DNA of 64,000 nucleotides from assembly GCA_964058845.1 (NCBI GenBank), contig CAXKVR010000009.1, positions 1 through 64,000 on the forward strand. Reading direction: 5' to 3'. Shown here one piece after another: positions 1 through 9,800 of this stretch. The translations under genes and the position numbers were made by a program. Source of the stretch: Carex sylvatica (lineage: Eukaryota > Streptophyta > Magnoliopsida > Poales > Cyperaceae). The notes under the pieces were generated by a model that searched no databases, was not told the DNA's origin, and saw only the letters and a list, made by a program, of their open reading frames with translations. Within the stretch, counting starts at the first letter, position 1. Each line of letters opens with the position of its first letter.

Positions 1-116
1 TACCAGTAAAACCAAAGCACCAAAATATATATTCATAAGGAGATTACATTAAACAGTTCAGATCTAAGCTATGCATAATACGGACTAATCTGTGCTATGC
101 GTAGTCCCATAGCCTC
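1..116. repeat. Right end of a foldback MITE inside a PEX3 intron
   Basis: The segment ending near 116 carries the terminal sequence CCATAGCCTCAC. The same terminus, read inverted, bounds the element at 8585-9021. The left half lies outside the window. It sits in the intron that ends with the acceptor AG at 173-174. Boundaries on the left cannot be seen. Confidence 0.5.
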
Positions 117-174
117 ACTTGACAAGAAAATATTAACTTAGTGAACTACACTAAATAACTGACAATAATTTCAG

Positions 175-1048
175 GAAGCAGCTAAACAGCCAATTCAGCA
201 TGGAAACTGTTCAAGAAACAATGATGGAAATACTCGACTTGTTCATGGGTATCGGGTCGGATCTGGTTCTGGTCAATTGGGTTGACTATATCTTACCCGA
301 AACTGTAGCACAATATAGAGAGATGATGTCAGCAGCAAATGCTGACGACTCTTCGACTCTTCTGATGGACTTCACCAAGCTCAAACAACTGATTTCTGAA
401 ACACGTGAAGTTCTTTCGAGGTTTTCTCTTATCTCATTTGTTCTAAAAAAATTTGTATTTTTAAAGTTCAAACAGTCGATCTTGATCTCAACCATTCAAC
501 ATGATCTTCCATATGAAAATGTATTTGCAGACTAAAATTTTACATATTTTGGAAATTATTTAACATTTATTTAGATAGGTAGACATCACTAACTTTGATG
601 GTCTAAAATCTTTATATTAAGTGATTTTCTACCTATATGAAAATATAGTAAAAAAACTCTAAAAAATATAAAATTCGGTCTAAAATTGCACATGATATTT
701 CATATAGTTTAGAAGTGGGCATTATATCTATCATTATTATGCACATATTCTTTTACAATGGTACCATAAAATTGCTCATATATTTACCATTATACCCTTT
801 TCAGCTCGGATTTCAGTACAGTTGTGGAGATTTCTCTAAGGAAAGGGGTTGATTTGCTGGTAGAAGAAATGAAAGTTGCCCAAGGGAGTGAAGCAATCCC
901 ATTGGCCAAGCTGTTGCCACGTGTTGCACAGCTAAGCACGCCGCTTCTAGAAGAACCTACTAGTAACATGTTCATTCAATTACTAAAGAATGCACCTGAA
1001 GTGCAACTTTTCTACACTTTCCTCTATGCCGATATTCCTCGTGTTTAG
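175..1048 (+). CDS. PEX3: Peroxisome biogenesis protein 3 (PEX3), C-terminal part, 5' end outside window
   Basis: PEX3 is the peroxisomal membrane docking factor for PEX19 and is needed to insert peroxisomal membrane proteins. Two exons are visible: 175-420 (acceptor TTTCAG, donor GTTTTC) and 805-1048 (acceptor CTTTTCAG, stop TAG at 1046-1048). They join in phase and give 162 complete residues. Family landmarks are the METVQETMMEILDLFMG helix, WVDYILPE, the segment SETREVLSSSDFSTVVEISL that crosses the splice, then PLAKLLPRVAQ and the C-terminal EEPTSNMFIQLLKNAPEVQL followed by FYTFLYA. These match the end of plant PEX3. The N-terminal membrane anchor and PEX19-binding region are upstream of the window. 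The gene converges on MED9, with 844 bp between the stop codons. No frameshift is seen. The identification rests on recalled family sequence, not an alignment. Confidence 0.88.
452..712. repeat. Foldback MITE core in the last PEX3 intron
   Basis: The stretch contains the two half-cores of a repeat family seen many times here: an ACATATTTTGGAAATTATTT-like arm and a TAGTAAAAAAACTC/AAAATATAAAATTCGGTC arm. Between them is a short inverted repeat (GATAGGTAG and CTACCTAT). Termini are degraded and no target duplication is visible. It accounts for most of the 384-bp intron 421-804. Confidence 0.55.
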
Positions 1049-1892
1049 ATATAAAATGGTAAATTTTGGGGGAAATTTTATAGAAAGAAGTGTTTAACTT
1101 GTGTCTGTTTTAAGATTGAATTGTAAGTAAACAACAGCTTATGGTTTTGGTTGAAATGCCTCATAGATATATATATGATTTAATTTGTGGGATATATGAG
1201 CAAAGTTTTTTTGTGCTTTTCATTTTGAGAGACATTTTGTAATGTACGATTTTGTGTTTTGAGAGAGAAGTGTGAGAAATGTTGTACGTGTGAGGTAAGT
1301 GGAGAAAATTGGTTGAATTTGTTCATAGATTATTTATTTTTACTTGTAATTAATTAACTTATCGATACTTTGAGATCAATTTAATTAACTTACTGATATT
1401 TTTTTTTCAAACCTGTATAGGATTGTTTATGACACATTATATGCATGTTGTACCAACATAATCATTATATGAAAATGTACTTGTAAATTAAAATTTGACA
1501 TCTTTTAGATTTTTTTCACTATCTTTTTAGATATGTGGAAAATCACTTGATCTAAATATTCGAGACCATTTAAAATTTTACCTATCTAAAAAATATTAAA
1601 AAGATTCTAAAAAATATAAAATTTAGACTGCAAGTGCATTTTTGGAGATCATGCTGAACGATTCAGATTCATATTTACAGAACAATATATAAAATTCAAA
1701 CCATTAGTTTCACAAATTCATATTCCCAGATCAATATATGAAATATTGTTTTAGTCAACTAAAAAAGAAATCTAAACTTGACAGCAAGAAAAATATCAGA
1801 TAACAAAAACTAAATACTTAACAGTAGTTTTCAACACACATGAACCAAAGGAAAGAATAATAAATTTAATTTAGCAAAATGTTACAAGGAAT
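1049..1892. other. Convergent intergenic region between PEX3 and MED9
   Basis: This should hold the 3' UTRs and polyadenylation regions of both genes, and it is very AT-rich. Positions about 1420-1670 contain another degraded copy of the foldback-MITE core (arms around 1490-1535 and 1570-1630). I see no coding signal. Confidence 0.6.
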
Positions 1893-4152
1893 TCATACGT
1901 TACTCGAATTCATGACCTCTTCAACGCTACTTCGATACTTGTTCGTGAGATCTCTGTAATAAGTGCCGATAATCATAATTTGGTAAAATCAATATAATTC
2001 TGTTAGCAAGTACTGGTAAAAATAGCAGTTTTGTTACAGTTATTGATATGATTACAAGAATACAAACCTTCGTTGGTTCAGTTGTTGCATGGTTTCCTCA
2101 AGTACTCTCTTTTGTCCTTCAACAGTCTACATATAATGCCAGAAAATGTATATGAATTAATGCTGATCTATGTTCAAGATGGACCTTTGCACTATTTTTT
2201 GGAAGAAAGAAAAAACCATAATATCTGTTTAATTGTATAATCAGCACTATTTGTAACAAATAATAAAAAAAAAACGCATGATAGATTTCGAAGCCTGTTG
2301 GCGATAAAAATCTAACTTACCATGGATTTATTGCTGATAGTGCCAGATATTGAGTTCAGTAACTGTTGGCATCTTGCAAATTGACTTGATAGTTCCTCCA
2401 CCTGAGTTAGGAAAAATGTAAATTTCAAATTAGAATATTAATAAACAAAAATGCAAGGAAATGAGAAAGTGAGATCCAGTATATAAAAAACCTAACTGAA
2501 TATAAAAGTAAAAGCTTGTGTGAAATTTTAATTAAGGAAAGGTTCACTGAATAGTGAAGATGCAGTAAAAATGTTACACACTATATCTACCATACATGCA
2601 CCAGCACCGAAAAACAAAGATTGGCTATAATGCCCCTAGATATTAGGTCTCAGAGGTAAGGTGATATAACTTGGCCAAATGCAAATAAACAAATTATACG
2701 TGTTTAACAGTACATGGGTAGTATTGACAAAAGTAAGGGTTGAAATGTGATCACAATTGTTGATAAAAAGAAGGGTTTATGAGAAACAAACCAATGCATC
2801 AAAGTGTTGGTCCCTTGTTCCTGCTTCTATCCCATTCGCTAATTTCTCCACTAGCTACAAACCACAATGGAATGCAATAACAATTAGCACAAAATAACAT
2901 ATTAATCAATTAATGAACATCAAAAAAAAAAAACACATTGCCTATTAACCAAGAAATAAACACGATACTGATAGCATATCAGCCAGTACAGAACCTGTAC
3001 CAGTTTGACAATTGAATAACTGAGGCTTAAAATTCAATGCATGACAAATATTTACCAAATAATTCAACCATAATTTGTACTTGGTAAATACAAAATTTAA
3101 AGTCCAAGGGCATAACTGCAACTATTACAAGGGACAAGAATATAATGAAAAAAGAAAGGGTTGATAGTGAAAAATACAGAATCTGTACCAGTTTGACAAT
3201 TGAATAATTGAGGCTTAAAACATTCAATTCAGGAGAAATATTTACTAAAGAATTCAACTTTATGACATACAGTTCCAGTATGGTCATTCTTAATGTGTGC
3301 TTGGTAAATAAAAAATTTATAGAAGTACAAGGGCATAACTGCAACTATTACAAAGAACGAGAATATAATGAAAATAGACAGGGTTGATTAGAGAAAATAC
3401 AGAACCCGTGCCAGTTTGACAATTGAATAATTGAGGCTTAAAATTCAATTCAGGACAAATATTTACACAATGAAAGATTCAACTTTCTACCATACAGTTG
3501 CAGCATGGTCATTCTTGATCTGTGCTTGGTAAATACATAATTTATAAAAATCTAAGGGCATAAATGTAACTACTACAAGGAACTAGAATATAATGAAAAA
3601 AGACAGGGTTGATTAGAGAAAAATACAGAACATGTACCAGTTTGACAATTTAATAATTGAGGCTTAAGATTCAATTCATGACAAATATTTACCCAAGAAT
3701 TCAACTTTCTAACATACAGTTGCAGTATGGTTATTCTTAATCTGTGCTTAGTACATACCAACTTTAGAGAAATCCCAAGGGCATAAATCTAACTATTACA
3801 AGAAACAGGGTTGATTAGAGAAAAATACAGAACCTGTACCAGTTTGACAATTGAAAATATAATCTGTGCTTGCAAAAAACAAATTTAGAGAAGTTTAAGG
3901 GTATAACTGCAAATATTACAAAGGAATAGAAATAATGAAAAAAATACAGGGTTGATTAGAGAAGAATACAGGAAGGAGGTGGAAGTGCGAAGCAAGGGAA
4001 GGATGCTGAGGGTGGGGTTGCTGCTGCTGCTGCGGCAACTGAGATTGCTGTAAGTGGGGTTGCTGGAAGTGCTGTTGCTGGAACTCGTGTCCGGCGGAGT
4101 TTCCCGGCGTGGGGACCACCGTCCACTTCCCTCCTCCGTATTGCTGCTCCAT
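1893..4152 (-). CDS. MED9: Mediator of RNA polymerase II transcription subunit 9 (MED9)
   Basis: MED9 is a middle-module subunit of Mediator, the nuclear coactivator bridging transcription factors and Pol II. Five exons fit GT-AG rules and phase: 3970-4152, 2792-2854, 2321-2401, 2068-2126 and 1893-1953, giving 447 bp or 148 aa. The start at 4152 gives MEQQYGGGKW, then a Gln/Pro/His-rich low-complexity N-terminus typical of plant MED9. The conserved SLASHFHLL leads into LVEKLANGIEAGTRDQHFDA. A helical region follows with RCQQLLNSISGTISNKSM and TVEGQKRVLEETMQQLNQRR, and then DLTNKY before the stop. Length agrees with the conserved part of the plant protein. Intron 1 (2855-3969) is the longest and is mostly tandem repeats. 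The donor of exon 1, GTATTC at 3964-3969, lies in the last repeat unit. The encoded protein looks intact. Confidence 0.85.
2985..3969. repeat. Tandem repeat array, about five units of 190-227 bp, in MED9 intron 1
   Basis: The motif CAGTTTGACAATTGAATA (last two copies diverged) recurs near 3001, 3189, 3412, 3639 and 3840. Each unit also carries GGGCATAACTGCAACTATTA and GGTTGATTAGAGAAAATACAG or close variants. Spacing varies because units have internal deletions. The final unit runs up to the 5' splice site of exon 1, so each unit repeats a sequence resembling that donor in antisense. Confidence 0.85.
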
Positions 4153-4315
4153 TTATCGCGATTGTGTAGAGAGAAAGAGAAGCTAATTTTGAATGGAGAA
4201 GAAGGGCAACGGAGAAGAGCAGACCAATAAAAAGCAACAGGTCTGTGTTGGATAAATGTTTGAACAGAGCAGTTATGACTTCATACAGCGCAAGAACATT
4301 CGCAGTGCTGTTCTT

Positions 4316-5005
4316 ATTCTAAATTAGTATTAATCTAAATAAAATATTAGATTAAATATAATATAATATTAAATATAATATAATATTAGTTTAAATATTA
4401 AATTAGTATTAAATAAATATAAATATCTTATTAAATCAATGGTTTAAATAGCAATTATAGTAGTATAGCGGGACGGTTAAAAAAAATAAGCGATTGCACC
4501 AAGTAGTTAGCTATACCGTCGATAGTTAACTATATTTCGTCCACAACTCCATAGCTTTCAGGGTCCGAAAAAACTATAGCTAGCTATTTTGAACACTGGA
4601 TTAAATTATTATTAAATATAATATAATATTAATTTAAATATTAAAAATATAACATAATATTAGTTTAAATTAAATGTACTATAATATTAGTTTAAATATT
4701 ATATTAGTATTAAATATAATATAGATAATATTAGTATTAAATAAAATATTAAATGTAATGTAGTATTAATTTAATTATTATATTCGTATTAAATTAATAT
4801 AATATAAATTAGATTAATATTAAACAAAATGTTAAATTAAATGTAATATAATATTACTTTAAGTATTAGATTAATATGAAATAAAATATTAGATAAATAT
4901 TATATATAATATATATTAATTTCAATATTAACTATAATATATATTAATTTAAATATTAAATATAATATATTAATTTAAATATTAAATATAATATAATATT
5001 ACTTT
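4316..5005. repeat. AT-only low-complexity block (TAATATTA/ATTAAATATAATATA units)
   Basis: The block is almost entirely A and T, built from irregular repeats of TTAAATATAATATAATATTA and TAGTTTAAATATTAAA. It is interrupted at 4437-4599 by a less AT-rich element. It lies 170 bp upstream of the MED9 start codon. It is a satellite-like or slippage-derived tract with no coding potential. Confidence 0.75.
4437..4599. mobile_element. Short hAT-like MITE (163 bp) in the AT block
   Basis: The ends are inverted: CAATGGTTTAAATAGC at 4437 and GCTATTTTGAACACTGG at 4583-4599. It is flanked by ATTAAAT on both sides (4430-4436 and 4600-4606). The end sequence and the 7-8 bp duplication suggest hAT. The AT-rich flanks make the duplication weak evidence on its own. 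Confidence 0.55.
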
Positions 5006-5530
5006 AAAACAGGGTAAATTCGAAAAGTTTAAGAGAAAAGGAGACTCAGACATAAATAATCATCAAGTGCAATTAATTGCCACTATGTACGACGAGCGAA
5101 CATTGGTTATTCTTCATTGTCATCCTCCAATATAAAAATCAAAATAAAAAATCGAAAGTTTCAATTCAAACAGACCATACAAGCAAATCCCTCAACATAA
5201 AATTTGTACCTCAAATATGCAAAATATAAATAGTAACAACAATGCATGCAGGATGTGGTGTATTGACTATGATTCTCCATAAAAAGTAAATGGTTATTTC
5301 ACTTCAACAAATTTTGGCACCAGCGATCCGGTGCTGTTGTCAGTCACTAAAAATCATTTTCTCAAAAAGAAGAAGAAGAAATCAAAAGTACCAAGATTAT
5401 TAACCGGTCGATTAAAGTTTTATTAAAAAAAAAAAAAAATGGTTTGGTGAAGTTGTTAATTCCAAAATCAACAAAAAAGACTTCAAATGGACAGACGAAA
5501 GAGGGAAAGGAAAAAAATATTCATACAAAA

Positions 5531-5549
5531 GAGAGAGAGAGAGAGAGAA
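5531..5549. repeat. GA microsatellite
   Basis: A pure GA run within an otherwise AT-rich intergenic stretch. It may be part of a promoter-like region but has no gene attached. Confidence 0.8.
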
Positions 5550-6858
5550 AGGTATGAATTGTAATGGTGCTAATCGTACTTATTTATAGCCTCGCTTAGA
5601 CCTAAGAGTGCATGCGACGATAGCATCCAGTGTGGGACTAACCAAGTCCTTGTGCCTTGTCAAACAAGCCGGTCAAAATATCATATCAGTGTTTTTCGTA
5701 CGTGTTGTGTGTATTTTATTTATGGCGTGCATGCCAAGTCAGTGCTTCATTGTGGAGACTGGTGAGAGAGGGAATTTGATAGGGATGTGGACAGGAAGGA
5801 GACTTAGGAGAGAGAGAGAAAAGCACAAAAGAAAAAATGGAGGGGAGGCCGTGTGGCCTTTGGTGTCACATGGGACTGTTATATGGGCCACACTTGTCAG
5901 TGTCTCATTTTCTTTTAAATTTTAAAATTATATTATATTTTTTATTAGTTAAAAGAGGATGCTTTAATAATTTGAGAGGCACTGAAACAAAAAAAATTTA
6001 GATATAATATGAATGTTATTAGAAAATATTGTTATTATGCTTATGTAAATTACCAGCAATATATCTATAATTAGAGAGAAAAAAAAAGTAATCTAATTTT
6101 TTACATTGAAATAACTGTAGCATTTATTCCAGTTCAAACATTTTACCAGTAAAATTGATACCGATTCAATTTTTTTTTTAAATCCTGGTGCATAATGGAA
6201 CACAGAGTTTGGACCGTACAATTTTACAAGTCGAAATTTTGAACATGAATAAATGCTACACATTCTACGCATCGAAAATTAAAAGTACTCATTCACTTTT
6301 TCTATTTTATTTTATAATCTTTTATAATATTTTTCATGATATAATCATTTAAAATGTATCCTCAAAGAAAATAGATATTGAACTATCTATAATCCAACTT
6401 TTCAAAAAAAAAAAAAATTTTGAGTTCATTTCTTAATATATCTATTTTTCCTTTATTCTCAATGTGTTTAGTAACTAATTTCTTTTAATATGTCTACTTA
6501 TAAGAACTTATCTAATAAATTTTATGATAATGTTATTAACTTTTAACATGTAATCATTCAAATACAACCTTATTACTGTCATTCTAATATTATAGAAATA
6601 TTTTACTTATAATATTTTTTTTTTGTTCTAAACAATTAGCTACTTTTGTTATTTCTTCAACACTTAGTTACAATTTTATAATATTTATTTGAGAGATAAA
6701 AAACAATGGGGCCAAACTGCATATTTGCTGGATATCAAATTCTGCACAAATTCACCAATTTGAACTCTAAATTTGCAAATTCAGCTAGTTAGATTCAGAA
6801 GGAAAATAATTCAAAACCTTGAATCATACAACAAAAATGAGAAAAATAAATGCCAGAA

Positions 6859-9800
6859 TTAGTGCTTAAATACAATAATAATAGCTGTGCAATTATCTTT
6901 GCATCGCCTTTCTCGGATTGCTTCTCGTACAAGACGCCGCACGGCTGTTGTGGCTGATGATGTTTCCTGACAAAACAAATTATATATTTTTTAATTTGAT
7001 AATATTATAAAGGAAAAATAACAAAATAAAAAAAAATTAGGGAGAATTTTATGTATACACAGTAATATTATAAACTTTGGTTTCTAAGAGTAAATGATAA
7101 TTTATTTACGTTTACGCTTAAACAGTGACATTTAAGTATACTCTTGTCCAAGCATCAAAATTACAGAAATTACTCATTTGCCTTCAGAAACTGACCAATT
7201 AGAAGAGTGATATTTTTCTGAAACATGCTGTACATATTTTTCTTTTTTTAATAAAGGGTAAAATTAACATTTTACCTAAGAAGAGTTTTATAGGAAAGAC
7301 AATAAAATGGGTAAATTTGTGAGTTTTTGAAGTTTATGAATAATAGAGGGGACCATACGTAATTTCCAAGTTTTTGAGGGGTATACATGAAATTCCCTTA
7401 TAAATTAAATGTGCCTAAATTGTCTCACCTTTAACTGTTTCTGAACAAACTCAACTGCATCACTTGGTCCAAATACCTGAATAATAAAGGAAAGTACAGA
7501 GTTAAGCTTCAAATTAGACCTTACTAATTACCTAAATTATGAGAAAAAAAAATTAGAAATTAAGAACATAAATTAATACCCCCCACAAGCCATCACAACC
7601 GAGTATTACAAATTGGTCCCTCTCGGTTAGTTCAAAGGAATGAATATCAGGAGTTGAAATAACTCCAACCTGCACAAGTTTGTCAAATATGCTTTAATGC
7701 ATTGAAAAAAAAAATAAAAAAAAATAAGTTCATCAAATAGATTCTGATAGAATAGTTTATGGAACTGGTAAAATAAAAGATGGTTTCATTGGCTTCTAGT
7801 TCTTGTTTCTTTCGAGACTAATTTTGCTAAACCACATACAACAATAACACTTGAAATAATGAAATACACAAACAAAAAGGTTACAAAACACAGATTCAAA
7901 TTGTTTCATAACTGCCTTCCTACTGAGGCAGTGCATAACAAATGCATTTAGCAAAATAAAATAAAAAATTGTTTCATAACTGAACAGGGGTGGTACAGTA
8001 CACATATAGACCTTTTCAAACTATTACATATAAAGCCTGAAAAGGTAAGAAAAACCCTAAATCCAAAACCCTAAATACAAGAATCTTGAAGCGAATCGGA
8101 CGGCTCTGACCGGGTATCGAACCGATTTTGGTTTACTGTCCATCAGACGACAAACTGGTAAGTACAATGAAAGAGAGAACCTTTTTAAATTGGCGATCTC
8201 CGAAGGCTCTAGAAACTTCTAGTCGTCCTTGTAGCCTTCCATTCGGACCAATAGTACCCCCAGCCTTTTATTTATAAACAACATTTTTATATTTAAGACA
8301 AAAGAAAAGAAATAAACCCTAAAAAATTACATATACAAGCTACTTGCATATTTTTTCAAATTATGAAATAATCATACCTTTTGAATGCGCGTGCGTTCTT
8401 GGGGAAAGATAGCCTTGTGTTCTCTTGTCAGAACAATAGATTTCAGTGTGGTTTCTCCTGCGGTAGTAGTAGAGGCACGTGCCAATACTGCTTTTGCATC
8501 TCCGATATTTGCAACTACTACCTGCATTGATTGAGACCAAGAACATGGAATTCAATGAATGATAAATAAAAAAAATAAAAATAAGAGTGAGGCTATGGTA
8601 ATATGCATTTTACGGATTGAAAAGTGCTATGGATCCATATTTTAATATTTAAAGTTTAAATAGTCGATTTAAAACGTTCATCATGATCTCCATATGAAAA
8701 TAGATCATATGAAAATGTACTTGCATGTACTTGCAGACTAAATTTTTACATTTTTTTAGAATTTTTTTACTATTATTTTAGATAGGTAGAAAATCACTAA
8801 TTTTGAATGGTCTAGACTCTAGAGTCTTTAGATCAAACGATTTTCCACCTACTAAAAAAATAGTAAAAAAAATATAAAAAATGTAAAATTTGATCTTCAA
8901 GTTCATTTTCATTAGCAGATTATGTTGAATGGCTCAGATCAATTGTTTGGACTTTGAAAATGGAGATATTGAACCATAGTACAGAAAAATCCATGCTATG
9001 CATAGTACCATAGCCTCACTCAAAAATAGAAAGGGAGGGATAATGTATTAAGATAGAAAAGATGTAAATTATAAAAATCTTAAACCCACAGTAATCGTCA
9101 ACACATAAGTTCTGTCATGGAAAAATATTTGAGGGTCTAAAATGAAAATTCAGAAGCAGGAGAGAGGGAGTGAGGAGAGAGAGAGAGAGGCTGACAGTTT
9201 GTCCCAAAACCCAGACACAAACAGCTGTTGCACCATCTTGCCAGTTTCCTGAAATTTACACAATAAATTATTCTAAAATATAACAAATTTGTGCATTGAA
9301 ATTTGAATTAGTACTCTTGTAAGAAATTATGTATGAACGAAAAAGAAATACAAGTAACCTCTTTCGCTCTCTTTAAGTATAATCTCATCCGTTCTCCGGA
9401 ATCCTACATAATAAATTTAATTTCAATTGTTTACAAAATGAAATGAAAATACAAAAAATGAAGGGGACAAAAGAGAAAGTTGCCTCTTCAAGTACCTTCA
9501 AGAATAGCCTTCTTTGCCGCTTTTAAGTCCATCTAAACAATAATTAGAACAAAATTAGTAAAATCATTAGGAAACTATATTTTCAAATTCAAAATAAATT
9601 CAATGGTACTGATGATTTGACAGTCTTTAGCTAGTCATGCATCTGATTTGACGGATTTTCATGTATACCACTCAAAAACCATGAAATTACATATTCCCCC
9701 CTCTAAAATTAATATTAACATATTTATCCTTCTAAATTACAAAAAACTCACAAATTTACCCAATTTATTTATTTTTCTACTAAAACTCATTTTAAATTTA

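Larger units (their letters stand above)
4153..6858. other. Intergenic region between MED9 start and PP2C 3' end
   Basis: Positions 4153-4315 should hold the MED9 5' UTR and core promoter. About 4316-5005 is AT low-complexity with a small hAT-like insertion. 5300-5600 has A-runs and a GA microsatellite. 5600-5925 is less AT-rich and open in one frame, but has no recognisable protein. 5930-6858 is AT-rich, and its last part is presumably PP2C 3' UTR. No gene is supported. Confidence 0.5.

Noticed and set aside
5608..5925. 105-codon open frame on the plus strand
   Set aside because: It has no family signature or splice context, its composition shifts along its length, and it ends in low-complexity Phe/Ser. 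A chance frame in a less AT-rich patch is more likely than a gene.
8585..9021. 8- or 9-bp target duplication for this MITE
   Set aside because: Both flanks are A-rich (AAAAATAA and AAAAATAG), so the partial match is not evidence.
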